Assembly: GCF_001570805.1 (NCBI RefSeq)
Contig: NZ_BCSJ01000015.1
Coordinates: 434,001 to 498,000, forward strand
Direction of reading: 5' to 3'
Length of the DNA: 64,000 nucleotides
Source of the DNA: Brevibacterium epidermidis NBRC 14811
Lineage (GTDB): Bacteria > Actinomycetota > Actinomycetes > Actinomycetales > Brevibacteriaceae
The translations under genes were made by a program, and so were the position numbers. Shown piece after piece: positions 53,319 through 63,808 of the stretch (within the stretch, counting starts at the first letter, position 1; the number at the start of each line of letters is the position of its first letter). The notes beneath the pieces are model-generated. The model did no database searches, was not told the DNA's origin, and saw only the letters and a program-made list of their open reading frames with translations.

Positions 53319-53619
53319 GGCCAGGAGTCCGCTGGCAGGTGGGATCTGCGGAGATCGATGGGTTAAGTGGGGACAGAATGCCAAAATGGCCGGGAAAACG
53401 TGCACTCTGGACCCATTTAACTCCCTCAACGCCGCGGATTCGCCCTACTTCCACCTCTTATGTCTCGATGCAGCACCCGTTTCTCGATGAAATGTGCGGC
53501 TGACATCGAAATTCACCCGATGCAGCCCGCCCGCTGAAGGCTCAGCCGCCCGGTGCGCCACACGCCGAAACCTGCGGATTTGCTGGGCAGGAGCGCAATA
53601 TCGTCCTAAGATGAGAGAC
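53319..53619. other. Intergenic region with an imperfect inverted repeat
   Basis: No gene is supported in these 301 bases. An imperfect 16-bp inverted repeat (GTTAAGTGGGGACAGA at 53362-53377 against TCTGGACCCATTTAAC at 53406-53421; 13 of 16 pairs match) encloses 28 bases. The part from about 53500 onward is the ftsK upstream region. Confidence 0.5.
53607..53612 (+). promoter_or_regulatory. -10 element upstream of ftsK
   Basis: TAAGAT, then 7 bases (GAGAGAC), then the ATG at 53620. It is one base longer than the other leaderless arrangements here. Confidence 0.5.
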
Positions 53620-56394
53620 ATGGCGACCAGAACGACTTCCCCCGCTTCTGGTTCCGGGAAACGCACAGCGCGCAAAAACGCTGGTCGGTCCGGTCAAGCG
53701 GGGACCGAAGAACCCGGGACAAACGTTGTCACCGGTGCATGGAGGGGAGTGGCCCACATGGCCGGAAACCGTGCGCGTAAGACTCTCAGCGACGAACCGA
53801 CCGATCAATCACCGACGAAGCGGGACGGCACAGCCTTCTTCCTCATCGGACTCTCGATCATCATCGCAGCCTTCGAATGGTGGAACATCCCCGGCGCGAT
53901 CAGCGACGGCGTCCGCGGAATCGTCGAAGGCACCTTCGGCCGCGTAGCACTCGCCCTGCCTGTGGTCTTCACCTGCTATGCGATCCGCCTGTTCCTGCGC
54001 GGCGACGACAACCGCGGCAACAACCGCATCCTCATCGGGATGATCTTCGGTCTGCTCGCCGCCTCGGGCCTGGCCCATATCGCCGCCGGCAACCCGACCT
54101 TCACGAACTCGCGTGAGGCCATGGCCAACGGGGGAGGCGCCCTCGGATTCGTCGTGTCCTCACCGCTTGTCGTCGCGACCACCGTCTACGTGGCCGTGCC
54201 GCTGCTCGTCCTCCTCGGACTGTTCTCCCTGCTTGTGGTCACCGCGACACCGGTGCGCGCGATTCCCCGTCGCCTTACCGACCTGTACTACCGACTCACC
54301 GGTGGGGCTCGACCGCAGACCGACGCCGAGGCGGGCGAGACCAAACAGTCCGACCTCGTTGCCGAGAACGGCCGCACTTCAGATCTCAAACCGGTGATGG
54401 GCGCCAAGCGCCGCAGCCGGAAGAAGAAGACCGACATCCCCGATGGCGACTCCGCCGACGACGATGCCGTGACGAAGGCCTACGACAAGGCCTACATCCA
54501 CGAGAACGACGTCAGCGACGAAGAAGCCGACACCACCCGCATCGAGACCGACCCGGAGCCGAAGCTCAAGCCCGGTCAGCGCCGCCCGACCAAGGCCGAG
54601 CGCGAGATGGCCGAGCTGAAGAAGACCATCGGGATGGACGACGACGCCGCGAACCAGGCGAAGAAGCCCGACCCTGCTGCCGCCCCGGCGCCGGTGCCGA
54701 TCACGAACGCACCCGCACCTCCACCCACGGAGCAGCTGCCTGAACGCGTCGAACAGCTCACCCTCGCCGGCGACGTCACCTACACCTTGCCCGCCTCGGA
54801 CAACCTCCAGCCCGGACCTCCCGCGAAGGAACGGTCGGAGGCCAACGACCGCGTCGTCGAGGCCCTGCGCGATGTGCTCGAGCAGTTCAAGATCGACGCC
54901 GAGGTCACCGGATTCTCCCGTGGCCCCACAGTCACCCGCTACGAGGTGGAACTCGGGGCCGGAACGAAGGTCGAGAAGGTCACGGCGCTGTCGAAGAACA
55001 TCGCCTACGCCGTGGCCAGCGCCGACGTGCGCATCCTCTCGCCGATCCCCGGCAAGAAGGCCATCGGCATCGAGATCCCGAACACCGACCGTGAGAACGT
55101 CGCCCTCGGCGATGTGCTCCGTTCGAAGGCCGCCCGCAAGACCGACCACCCGATGGTCATGGGTGTGGGTAAGGACGTCGAAGGCGGATTCGTCGTCGCC
55201 GACCTCTCGAAGATGCCCCACCTCCTGGTCGCCGGTGCCACCGGTGCCGGTAAGTCGAGCTTCGTGAACTCCATGATCACCTCGATCATGATGCGCGCGA
55301 CCCCCGACGAGGTCCGCATGATCCTCGTCGACCCCAAGCGCGTCGAGCTGACGATCTACGAAGGCATTCCGCACCTGATCACCCCGATCATCACGAACCC
55401 GAAGAAGGCCGCCGAGGCGCTCGAATGGGTCGTGCGCGAAATGGACGCCCGCTACGACGACCTCGCGAACTACGGGTTCAAGCACGTCAAGGAGTTCAAC
55501 AAGGCCGTCCGCGAAGGCCGCATCCAGGCACCGGCCGGTTCTGAACGCGTCCTCCAGCCTTACCCGTACCTGCTGGTCGTCGTCGACGAGCTCGCCGACC
55601 TCATGATGGTCGCCCCGCGCGACGTCGAAGCCTCGATCCAGCGCATCACGCAGCTGGCCCGTGCCGCCGGCATCCACCTGGTGCTCGCAACCCAGCGACC
55701 CAGCGTCGACGTCGTCACCGGCCTCATCAAGGCCAACGTGCCCTCGCGTCTGGCGTTCGCAACCTCGTCGCTGGCAGACTCGCGAGTCGTGCTCGACCAG
55801 CCCGGCGCAGAGAAGCTCATCGGTCAGGGTGACGCCCTGTTCCTGCCGATGGGTGCGGCCAAGCCGATGCGTGTCCAGGGAGCCTGGGTCAACGAGTCCG
55901 AGATCGAGAAGGTCGTCGAACACGTCAAGGGCCAGCTCAAGCCGAACTACCGCGAAGACGTGGCCGTTGAAGCCCCGAAGAAGGTCATCGACGAGGACAT
56001 CGGAGACGACCTCGAACTGCTGCTCCAGGCGATCGAACAGGTCGTGACCACGCAGTTCGGTTCGACCTCCATGCTCCAGCGCAAGCTGCGCGTCGGCTTC
56101 GCCAAGGCTGGTCGCCTCATGGACCTCATGGAGTCCCGCGGAATCGTCGGACCCTCCGAAGGTTCGAAGGCCCGCGACGTGCTCGTGCGCCCCGACGACC
56201 TGCCGGGCACCCTGGCCATCATCAAGGGCGAGACCCCACCCGAGGATTCCGGCGGCGCCTCTGCCGACGTCCCGACCGACGGTGGCCACGGCCAGTCCGG
56301 ACAGACCGGATCCGGGCACGCCTCGGCGATTGTGGTTGAGGTATCCACGGCTGGAATGATCTGCTCAGCTCACTCCGATAGGCTGGGAATGTGA
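53620..56394 (+). CDS. ftsK: DNA translocase FtsK
   Basis: 924 residues. It coordinates chromosome segregation with division. There are about four N-terminal transmembrane helices (residues about 68-215), an acidic, Pro/Ala-rich linker (about 225-395), then the motor: alpha/beta core with FSRGPTVTRYEVELGAGTKVEK, Walker A AGATGAGKSSFVNSMI, Walker B LLVVVDELADLMMV, ATQRPSVDVVTGLIKANVPSRLAF, and a gamma winged-helix domain (TSMLQRKLRVGFAKAGRLMDLMESRGIVG) that reads orienting sequences. The ATG at 53620 fits the family N-terminus and the -10 at 53607; the longer frame is not homologous. The stop overlaps the pgsA start. Confidence 0.95.
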   Translation: MATRTTSPASGSGKRTARKNAGRSGQAGTEEPGTNVVTGAWRGVAHMAGNRARKTLSDEPTDQSPTKRDGTAFFLIGLSIIIAAFEWWNIPGAISDGVRGIVEGTFGRVALALPVVFTCYAIRLFLRGDDNRGNNRILIGMIFGLLAASGLAHIAAGNPTFTNSREAMANGGGALGFVVSSPLVVATTVYVAVPLLVLLGLFSLLVVTATPVRAIPRRLTDLYYRLTGGARPQTDAEAGETKQSDLVAENGRTSDLKPVMGAKRRSRKKKTDIPDGDSADDDAVTKAYDKAYIHENDVSDEEADTTRIETDPEPKLKPGQRRPTKAEREMAELKKTIGMDDDAANQAKKPDPAAAPAPVPITNAPAPPPTEQLPERVEQLTLAGDVTYTLPASDNLQPGPPAKERSEANDRVVEALRDVLEQFKIDAEVTGFSRGPTVTRYEVELGAGTKVEKVTALSKNIAYAVASADVRILSPIPGKKAIGIEIPNTDRENVALGDVLRSKAARKTDHPMVMGVGKDVEGGFVVADLSKMPHLLVAGATGAGKSSFVNSMITSIMMRATPDEVRMILVDPKRVELTIYEGIPHLITPIITNPKKAAEALEWVVREMDARYDDLANYGFKHVKEFNKAVREGRIQAPAGSERVLQPYPYLLVVVDELADLMMVAPRDVEASIQRITQLARAAGIHLVLATQRPSVDVVTGLIKANVPSRLAFATSSLADSRVVLDQPGAEKLIGQGDALFLPMGAAKPMRVQGAWVNESEIEKVVEHVKGQLKPNYREDVAVEAPKKVIDEDIGDDLELLLQAIEQVVTTQFGSTSMLQRKLRVGFAKAGRLMDLMESRGIVGPSEGSKARDVLVRPDDLPGTLAIIKGETPPEDSGGASADVPTDGGHGQSGQTGSGHASAIVVEVSTAGMICSAHSDRLGM
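56379..56384 (+). promoter_or_regulatory. -10 element of a leaderless promoter for pgsA (inside the ftsK 3' end)
   Basis: TAGGCT, then 6 bases (GGGAAT), then the GTG at 56391. There is no Shine-Dalgarno sequence. Confidence 0.55.
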
Positions 56395-57041
56395 ACGATC
56401 GAGTCGAGGCCGGAGCCTCTCAGCAGCCCTCTGCAGAACCGAGTCCGTGGAACGTGCCCAACGCACTCACGGTGCTACGCATCCTCATGGTGCCCCTGTT
56501 CCTCGTGTTTCTGCTGGCCGACGGCGGCAACGATGTGACACTGCGCTGGTGGGCGCTCGTCGTGTTCCTGGTGGCCATGTTCACCGACTTCGTCGACGGC
56601 TACCTGGCCAGGCGGAACAACCTCATCACGAACTTCGGCAAGATCGCCGACCCCATCGCCGACAAGTCACTCATGGCGGCCGCACTCATCGGTCTGGCGA
56701 TCATCGTCGAACTGCCCTGGTGGGTGCCCGTGATCATCCTCGTCCGCGAATTCGGCATCACCGTGCTGCGGTTCTTCATGATCCGCATCGCCGTCATGCC
56801 CGCCTCGCGCGGAGGCAAGATCAAGACCGTGCTCCAGACCGCAGCGATCGCGCTGTTCCTGCTCATCTTCCCGCTCTCCGACATGGTGCCTCCCGTCGTC
56901 TACACGATCCTGCTCGTCATCGCATGGATCATCATGACCGCGGCCATCGTCGTCACCATCGTCACCGGCGTCGACTACTGCGTGCAGGCGGCGAAGCTGT
57001 ATAAGGACGCGAAGACCGGCGGGAACGCGCAGCGTGGCTGA
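56391..57041 (+). CDS. pgsA: CDP-diacylglycerol-glycerol-3-phosphate 3-phosphatidyltransferase
   Basis: 216 residues with about five hydrophobic helices. It makes phosphatidylglycerophosphate in the membrane. The CDP-alcohol phosphotransferase motif D-G-x2-A-R-x8-G-x3-D-x3-D is visible as DFVDGYLARRNNLITNFGKIADPIADK (residues about 64-90). A 20-residue polar N-terminus precedes NVPNALTVLRILMVPLFL. It overlaps the ftsK stop by 4 bases and has a leaderless-type -10; the next gene, cinA, overlaps it by 8 bases. Confidence 0.94.
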   Translation: MNDRVEAGASQQPSAEPSPWNVPNALTVLRILMVPLFLVFLLADGGNDVTLRWWALVVFLVAMFTDFVDGYLARRNNLITNFGKIADPIADKSLMAAALIGLAIIVELPWWVPVIILVREFGITVLRFFMIRIAVMPASRGGKIKTVLQTAAIALFLLIFPLSDMVPPVVYTILLVIAWIIMTAAIVVTIVTGVDYCVQAAKLYKDAKTGGNAQRG

Positions 57042-57585
57042 GTCAGAGCTGATGGCGACCGCGCGCCGCATCATCTCCACTTGTACTCAGCTTGGGATCT
57101 CGCTGGCATCGGCGGAGTCGCTGACGGGCGGACGATTCGTCGCCTCACTCGTCGATGTGCCGGGAGCATCGGCCGTGGTGCGTGGGGGACTGGTCACCTA
57201 CGCCACCGACCTCAAAGCGAGCCTCGCCGGAGTCGATGCCGACCACCTCGAGGAGACCGGGCCGATCGACCCGGTCGTCGCCGCGCAGATGGCCGTCGGC
57301 ACGGCTGCGCAGTGCGTGGCCGATATCGGGATCTCATGCACGGGAGTCGCCGGTCCTGATCCGCAGGACGACAAACCCGTCGGACTCGTCTATACCGCGA
57401 TCGCCTTCGGCGGGAAGGCGAAGGTCTTCGAACACGAGTTCACCGGTGATCGTGACGCCATCCGCAGCCAGACGGTACAGGCGATGGCGACGAATCTCGA
57501 TGAATTCGTCGGCGAACTCGCCTTCGGGCCGGAGGCAGGGTCCGGAACGGGTCGCGAGACAGGTAGCGAGACGGACGCGGAATAA
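57034..57585 (+). CDS. cinA: CinA C-terminal domain protein (PncC-type nicotinamide-nucleotide amidase)
   Basis: 183 residues, containing only the C-terminal CinA domain that deamidates nicotinamide mononucleotide. Family segments: SLASAESLTGGRFVASLVDVPGASAVVRGGLVTYATDLKASLAGV and ISCTGVAGPDPQDDKPVGLVYTAIAF. The N-terminal COG1058 domain is absent, as usual in actinobacteria. The acidic, Gly-rich tail of about 20 residues is probably disordered. GTG start inside pgsA (8-base overlap), so it is co-translated. Confidence 0.92.
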   Translation: MAESELMATARRIISTCTQLGISLASAESLTGGRFVASLVDVPGASAVVRGGLVTYATDLKASLAGVDADHLEETGPIDPVVAAQMAVGTAAQCVADIGISCTGVAGPDPQDDKPVGLVYTAIAFGGKAKVFEHEFTGDRDAIRSQTVQAMATNLDEFVGELAFGPEAGSGTGRETGSETDAE

Positions 57586-57762
57586 GATCGTCCACCGCGG
57601 GGTTGACCGAGTGATGACCATCGGACGAAAATTCTCCAAAGTCTTCGAATGGACTGGCAATACCATCCGCTCGGGGCACCGGGTTGGTGCTGTGTCACGG
57701 CCAGGTTGTAAGGTTGTTGGAACTACATTGACGGGACGCGCTGACAAAGGGAGGGCCGCGTT

Positions 57763-58092
57763 ATGTTACTGAGAGTCGAAATCGGCGACGCACTTCGGTC
57801 TGCCCGCCGTCGTCAAGGACGCACCCTTCGCGATGTCTCGACCGGAGCCAGCGTTTCGCTCGGCTACCTCAGCGAGATCGAACGTGGACAGAAGGAAGCC
57901 TCATCGGAGCTGCTGTCCGCGATCTGTGAAGCACTCGACCTGCCGCTGTCGGCACTGCTGTCGTCCGTGTCGGATCGCTTCGCGCTCGAAGAAGGCGTGC
58001 AGATCCCCGACACCATTCCGCAGGAGCTCTCGGACAAGATCCTCGGTCACCCCGAGGGATACTCTTCTCCGCGCCTGGCCGCTAAGCCCTGA
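57763..58092 (+). CDS. clgR: XRE-family regulator ClgR
   Basis: 109 residues. The helix-turn-helix region is [45 protein letters not shown], followed by [13 protein letters not shown]. The position between cinA and DUF3046-recA is the conserved place of ClgR, activator of clp protease and stress genes in Streptomyces, Corynebacterium and Mycobacterium. GGGAGG lies 10 bases before the ATG. The C-terminal tail (SSPRLAAKP) ends in Ala-Lys-Pro; ClgR is itself a Clp substrate through its C-terminus in several genera. It overlaps the next gene by one base. Confidence 0.9.
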   Translation: MLLRVEIGDALRSARRRQGRTLRDVSTGASVSLGYLSEIERGQKEASSELLSAICEALDLPLSALLSSVSDRFALEEGVQIPDTIPQELSDKILGHPEGYSSPRLAAKP

Positions 58093-58319
58093 TGCGGCAC
58101 ACGCTCTACTGGATCCTCATGAACGAGGAGTTCGGTGAGGCTCGTGCCGCCTCCCTGCACACCGACCTCACTCTGAGCTCCCTCGGTTCGCGGACCGCTG
58201 CGCAGGCATTCGAAGCCGGCGTCGAACCCCGCGACATCTGGATCGCCGTGTGCGACTCCATGGGCGTTCCCGAATCCCGTCGCCTCGGCAAAGAGAAGCC
58301 GCGCTCGACGCCGTTCTGA
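58092..58319 (+). CDS. DUF3046 small protein
   Basis: 75 residues. The sequence [22 protein letters not shown] and later ALEAGVEPRDIW-like FEAGVEPRDIWIAVCDSMGVPESRRLG matches DUF3046, a small actinobacterial protein nearly always located just before recA. No function is known. It starts on the last base of the clgR stop (TGATG), so it is translated with clgR. Confidence 0.93.
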   Translation: MRHTLYWILMNEEFGEARAASLHTDLTLSSLGSRTAAQAFEAGVEPRDIWIAVCDSMGVPESRRLGKEKPRSTPF

Positions 58320-58400
58320 TTTTTCGCTGCCGCGCGCAGCTATTTCGGCCGTCGCGGTGATCCACACGATCGAATGAAACACGCGACACACCCGAATATA

Positions 58401-58416
58401 TAGAACACCTGTTCCC
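58401..58416. promoter_or_regulatory. LexA (SOS) box upstream of recA
   Basis: TAGAAC-ACCT-GTTCCC: GAAC at 58403-58406 and GTTC at 58411-58414 with a 4-base spacer, the actinobacterial SOS-box core (GAAC-N4-GTTC). Confidence 0.75.
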
Positions 58417-58500
58417 ATGTGGGTTAACCTGGTGAGGAATCACGGGACCTGTGACCATGAGTGGCTGGTTATCCACGGGGGAATCGCATCCTCTGTCGTT

Positions 58501-58523
58501 ATGTCAGTGCCATCTTCTAGCCT
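58501..58523 (+). promoter_or_regulatory. RecA-NDp-type (PafBC-dependent) promoter of recA
   Basis: ATGTCAGTG (58501-58509), 8 bases, then TAGCCT (58518-58523). This fits the mycobacterial RecA-NDp consensus TTGTCRGTG-N8-TAnnnT at all but the second T position of the first block. PafBC uses this promoter for LexA-independent induction. It lies 36 bases before the recA ATG. Confidence 0.7.
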
Positions 58524-58558
58524 TGGTCTCAACGGAAAAGCAACGAAGAGGAGACGTC

Positions 58559-59630
<1,072 letters not shown>

Positions 59631-59650
<20 letters not shown>

Positions 59651-60647
59651 CGCCTCGTCGACTGACGACGAGTTCACCGGCAACGAGTCCACCGCATCGA
59701 CCAGCGAGGTCGGCGCGGGGGACTCCGGCCACGGTGGCTCGCCTCAGACCGAGACGCTCTCGCAGCTGCGCAGCGCGATCTCGGAGATCGACCAACGCCA
59801 TGCCGAAGGAGAGGCCGGATTCTTCGCCGGTCTCTCCGGGCTCAACGACGATGATGTCACCGGCGGCGGCCGAACCGGCAAGCGAAAGAGTTCGGGCAAA
59901 TCTGCGCGTTCGGGTACGTCTGCACGCTCGGGTGCGAGCGCGAACTCGCGACGGAAGAAGAAATCCAGCAGCTGGAAGCGTTCAACGCAAGAACCGGACA
60001 ACGGATGGGTCGAGGGCGGTACCGACTCAACCCCCGACTTCCTCGCCGCGGACGACGGACCGGACTTTCTCCCGGAAGACGGCAGCTCTGTGCCGGACTT
60101 CCTCGACAGTGGGGATGACGGAACCCCGGATTTCGTTGCCGGACCCGGGCTGAGCTTCGACCAGGACGAAGACGACGAGCCCGACTTCGACGCTGACTAC
60201 GCCCAGGCGAAGAAGACGGCGATGAACATGCTCGCCATGCGCGATCACTCCAGTGACGAACTGCGCAAGAAGCTACTCAAACGCGACCTCATGCCCGAAG
60301 CGATCGATGTCCTCATCGAGAAGCTGCAGAACTCCCGTCTGCTCAACGACGAAGAATTCGCCCACCGCTTCGCACGGGCACAGCGCGAGAACCGGAAACT
60401 CTCCCGGTCCGTGCTCAAACGCGAACTGAGCAAGAAAGGCATCAGCCCCGAACTGGCCGCCGACGCAGTGGCCGACATCGACGGCGAGGAAGAACTCGCG
60501 CGCGAAGTCGCCGAGAAGAAAGCCGCCTCCACCCGGCGCCTCGACTATGCGGTGCGAGAGCGCAGAATCCTCGGCATGCTCGCCCGCCGCGGCTTCCCCT
60601 CGGCGATCTGCATCAAGGTCACACGGGAAGTGCTCGCAGAAGACTGA
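59631..60647 (+). CDS. recX: RecA regulator RecX with a long disordered N-terminus
   Basis: 338 residues, about twice the usual RecX. The RecX three-helix repeats begin near residue 188 ([44 protein letters not shown]) and include [34 protein letters not shown]. RecX caps and disassembles RecA filaments. The first 185 residues are Ser/Gly/Asp-rich with a basic patch ([11 protein letters not shown]) and at least five PDF repeats ([40 protein letters not shown]). It overlaps recA by 20 bases; no separate ribosome binding site was judged. Confidence 0.88.
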
Positions 60648-60682
60648 AACGGCACGTGGGGAACGGCTAGAATGGGTGCGCC

Positions 60683-62179
60683 ATGACTGAACTGATTGAC
60701 TCCCCGACGGCATCCGGAACCACCCCTCGCAGCTACGAGGTCAAGACCTACGGATGTCAGATGAACGTGCACGACTCCGAGCGTCTGTCCGGACTGCTCG
60801 ACGATGCCGGCTACGTTCAGGCGAACACCGACGACCAGGCCGACGTCGTCGTCTTCAACACCTGCGCCGTCCGCGAGAACGCAGACAACCGGCTCTACGG
60901 CAACCTGGGCCAGCTCGCGAAGGTCAAAGAGAACCATCCCGGCCTCCAGATCGCCGTCGGCGGATGCATGGCACAGAAGGACCGGGACACCATTGTTAAG
61001 AAGGCCCCCTGGGTCGACGTGGTCTTCGGCACCCACAACATGGGATCCCTTCCCGCGCTGCTCGAACGCGCACGCCACAACGAGGAAGCGCAGGTCGAGA
61101 TCCTCGAAAGCCTCGACGTCTTCCCCTCCACTCTGCCCAGCCGCCGCGAATCCCAGCACTCCGGATGGGTGTCGATCTCGGTCGGCTGCAATAACACGTG
61201 CACCTTCTGCATCGTGCCCAGCCTGCGCGGAAAAGAGAAGGACCGCCGTCCCGGCGACATCCTCGCCGAGGTTGAAGCACTCGTCGCCGACGGAGTCGTC
61301 GAAGTCACCCTGCTCGGCCAGAACGTCAACTCCTACGGTGCGGAGTTCCGCGACAAAGGCGCATTCGCGAAACTGCTGCGCGCCGTGGGCAATGTCGAGG
61401 GCATCGAACGGGTCCGCTTCACCAGCCCGCACCCGGCCGCATTCTCCGACGACGTCATCGACGCGATGGCCGAGACCCCGACCGTCATGCCGCAGCTGCA
61501 CATGCCGCTTCAGTCCGGTTCGGACACGATTCTCAAATCCATGCGCCGCTCCTACCGGACCAAACGGTTCATGAATATCCTCGACACCGTGCGCGAACGC
61601 ATCCCGCACGCTGCCATCACCACTGACATCATCGTCGGCTTCCCCGGAGAGACCGAAGAGGACTTCCAAGGCACGATGGACATCGTCCGCCGCGCCCGGT
61701 TCTCCCAGGCCTTCACCTTCCAGTACTCCATCCGCCCCGGCACACCGGCGGCCACGATGGACAACCAGGTGCCGAAGGATGTCGTGCAGGAGCGGTTCGA
61801 ACGCCTCACCGCACTGCAGGACGAGATCGCCTGGGACGAGAACAAGACCCAGATCGGCCGTGAGGTCGAGGTGCTCGTGACCAAGCTGCCCCACGGCGAT
61901 TCCCCACGACTGAGCGGTCGCGCCGAAGACAATCGTCTCGTCCACGTCGGAATCCCCGAAGGCGCCGAGATGCCGCGGCCCGGCGACTTCGTCACCGCCA
62001 CCGTCACCGAGGCGAAACCCTACTTCCTCCTCGCCGACTCCGGATTCTCCGTACGCCCGTCTCGAGCCGGTGACGCCTACGACCGGGCTCAGGCCGACAG
62101 CTGCGGCGCACCGAGCCCCGGACAGGGCGCCGCCGGTGCAACGAACCTCGGCATGCCGACCATCCGCCCCCGCGGCTGA
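60683..62179 (+). CDS. miaB: tRNA-2-methylthio-N6-dimethylallyladenosine synthase MiaB
   Basis: 498 residues. It is a radical-SAM methylthiotransferase acting on i6A37 of tRNAs. The UPF0004 domain cysteines are in [28 protein letters not shown] and GGCMAQKD. The radical-SAM CxxxCxxC is [22 protein letters not shown] and [15 protein letters not shown] follow, with a C-terminal TRAM domain ([26 protein letters not shown]). The last 35 residues are a Gly/Ala-rich tail. TAGAAT at 60668-60673 lies 9 bases before the ATG. Its product depends on the isopentenyl group added by MiaA, encoded two genes downstream. Confidence 0.96.
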   Translation: MTELIDSPTASGTTPRSYEVKTYGCQMNVHDSERLSGLLDDAGYVQANTDDQADVVVFNTCAVRENADNRLYGNLGQLAKVKENHPGLQIAVGGCMAQKDRDTIVKKAPWVDVVFGTHNMGSLPALLERARHNEEAQVEILESLDVFPSTLPSRRESQHSGWVSISVGCNNTCTFCIVPSLRGKEKDRRPGDILAEVEALVADGVVEVTLLGQNVNSYGAEFRDKGAFAKLLRAVGNVEGIERVRFTSPHPAAFSDDVIDAMAETPTVMPQLHMPLQSGSDTILKSMRRSYRTKRFMNILDTVRERIPHAAITTDIIVGFPGETEEDFQGTMDIVRRARFSQAFTFQYSIRPGTPAATMDNQVPKDVVQERFERLTALQDEIAWDENKTQIGREVEVLVTKLPHGDSPRLSGRAEDNRLVHVGIPEGAEMPRPGDFVTATVTEAKPYFLLADSGFSVRPSRAGDAYDRAQADSCGAPSPGQGAAGATNLGMPTIRPRG

Positions 62180-62180
62180 G

Positions 62181-62846
62181 ATGGGCGCCTTCGCCATCAT
62201 CCCGGCAGCCCCCGTGCTGCTCGAGAACATCGACCGCAGCGAGACGGCGCGAATGGCCGAACTGCGGACTGCCGCCCGCGATACCGTGAGTACGCAGACC
62301 GATTGGGCCCTGCCCATTGAGACCCTGCCACCCGTGGCCGGGCTCGGCGGCTGGGGAATCGATCGCGGCGTCGATACTCGCACCGGTCGGCTGCTGTCCG
62401 GGACCGACTGGGTCGACACCGTTGATACCCTGACGATGGATGAACGCAGACTCGCCGAGGCGGCCGACCCCGCCGTCATCGTCGCGATCCTTCACGCTCA
62501 CGCCGCCGGCGTCGACATCGGCCCGCTCGGATCGAGCGAGCACCTTCTGCTCCCCATCGACCTGTCCGGAGCTGCAACAGAGGACGCACCCCTGGCCCCG
62601 ATCGACGGCGCTCCGGAATTCGATCATGCCGTCATCGAGACACTCACCTCCGGGACGTCGATCGACACCGAAAGACTGCTCGACCTCTGCGACCAAGCCG
62701 AGACCATGGCTGCCAACCTCAGTGTGCTGGCTGCTGGTATCCGCCACGCCGTCGACCAGGGTGCACGTTTCTCGTCTCTGGAACCGATCGTCGACGAACG
62801 TGTCCACGAAGTGCGGACGTTCTGCGGCACCGGACTCTGGGAGTGA
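62181..62846 (+). CDS. Class III extradiol dioxygenase subunit B-like protein
   Basis: 221 residues. In actinobacteria a protein of this type, annotated as class III extradiol dioxygenase-like, sits between miaB and miaA. Visible segments include MGAFAIIPAAPVLLENI at the start, then PVAGLGGWGIDRGVDTR and a C-terminal VHEVRTFCGTGLWE. I see no clear full set of dioxygenase metal ligands, so enzymatic activity is doubtful. ATG 62181 lies one base after the miaB stop, and miaA begins 6 bases after its stop, so all three genes form one operon. Confidence 0.7.
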   Translation: MGAFAIIPAAPVLLENIDRSETARMAELRTAARDTVSTQTDWALPIETLPPVAGLGGWGIDRGVDTRTGRLLSGTDWVDTVDTLTMDERRLAEAADPAVIVAILHAHAAGVDIGPLGSSEHLLLPIDLSGAATEDAPLAPIDGAPEFDHAVIETLTSGTSIDTERLLDLCDQAETMAANLSVLAAGIRHAVDQGARFSSLEPIVDERVHEVRTFCGTGLWE

Positions 62847-62852
62847 TCGCCG

Positions 62853-63773
62853 ATGGCTGAGGATACTTCGCCGATCATCACCGTCGTCGGAGCCACCGCC
62901 ACCGGGAAATCGGATCTGGCGCTGGATCTGGCCGACCGCCTCGGCGGGGAGATCATCAACACGGATTCGATGCAGTTCTACCGAGGGATGGACATCGGCA
63001 CGGCGAAGCTGCCGATCGATGAGCGTCGGGGGATTCCGCATCACCTCATCGATATCCTCGACGTCAACGAAGAGGCGAACGTGCAGGACTTTCAGGCACG
63101 TGCCCGGGCAGCGATTGCGGACATCCGGGGGCGCGGTCTGCGGCCGATCCTCGTCGGCGGGTCCGGGCTCTACGTTCGTGCCGCGGTCGATCATATGGAG
63201 TTTCCCGGCACCGACCCCGAGGCGCGGGCTCGCCTCGAGGCCGAGGTCGCAACAGACCGGTGGATGCTGCATCAGAAGCTGCGCGAACTCGACCCGAAAG
63301 CGGCCGAGAAGATCACCGTCAACGACCAACGACGTATCGCACGAGCGCTCGAAGTCATCGAACTTACGGGGCGTCCCTTCAGCGCCCAACTGCCGGACTA
63401 CCAGGAGATCGAACCGACCATCCACCTGGGCTTGAGCATGGACCGGGCCATTCTGCACGAGCGCATCGCCACCCGCGTCGACCTCATGTGGGAGCACGGA
63501 TGGGTCGACGAAGTGACGCGTCTGCTCGGCGTTGGGCTGGCCGAAGGCAAGACAGCATCACGTGCCATCGGATACGCACAGATCCAACGCCATCTGGACG
63601 GAGAGCTCACCGCCGCCGAGGCGAAGGAAGAGACGACGATCCGCACCCGGCAGTTCGCACGCCGACAGGACACCTGGTTCCGCCGCGACCCGCGCATCCG
63701 CTGGATCGACGGCAGCGCCGCCGACGCCGAACAGAATCTGGCGACTGCACTCGACGTCCTGAACGGGCACTGA
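62853..63773 (+). CDS. miaA: tRNA dimethylallyltransferase MiaA
   Basis: 306 residues. It transfers the dimethylallyl group to A37 of UNN-reading tRNAs. P-loop GATATGKSDLALDLA is at the N-terminus, with the DSMQFYRGMDIGTAK, GIPHHLIDILD and GGSGLYVRA motifs, and QFARRQDTWFRRDPRIRWID near the C-terminus. Length is normal. Two genes after miaB, so the i6A/ms2i6A pathway genes are linked. ATG at 62853, 6 bases after the preceding stop. Confidence 0.96.
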   Translation: MAEDTSPIITVVGATATGKSDLALDLADRLGGEIINTDSMQFYRGMDIGTAKLPIDERRGIPHHLIDILDVNEEANVQDFQARARAAIADIRGRGLRPILVGGSGLYVRAAVDHMEFPGTDPEARARLEAEVATDRWMLHQKLRELDPKAAEKITVNDQRRIARALEVIELTGRPFSAQLPDYQEIEPTIHLGLSMDRAILHERIATRVDLMWEHGWVDEVTRLLGVGLAEGKTASRAIGYAQIQRHLDGELTAAEAKEETTIRTRQFARRQDTWFRRDPRIRWIDGSAADAEQNLATALDVLNGH

Positions 63774-63796
63774 AGACCCGACTGGACGCTCACAGA

Positions 63797-63802
63797 TAAG
63801 AT
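63797..63802 (+). promoter_or_regulatory. -10 element of a leaderless promoter for dapF
   Basis: TAAGAT, then 6 bases (GGAGCC), then the ATG at 63809. The GGAG within the spacer could also act as a weak ribosome binding site. Confidence 0.5.
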
Positions 63803-63808
63803 GGAGCC

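Noticed and set aside
57700-57762. ClgR autoregulatory box upstream of clgR
   Set aside because: I looked for the ClgR-type CGCYNANRGCG pattern; GACGCGCTGAC resembles one half, but the second half is absent.
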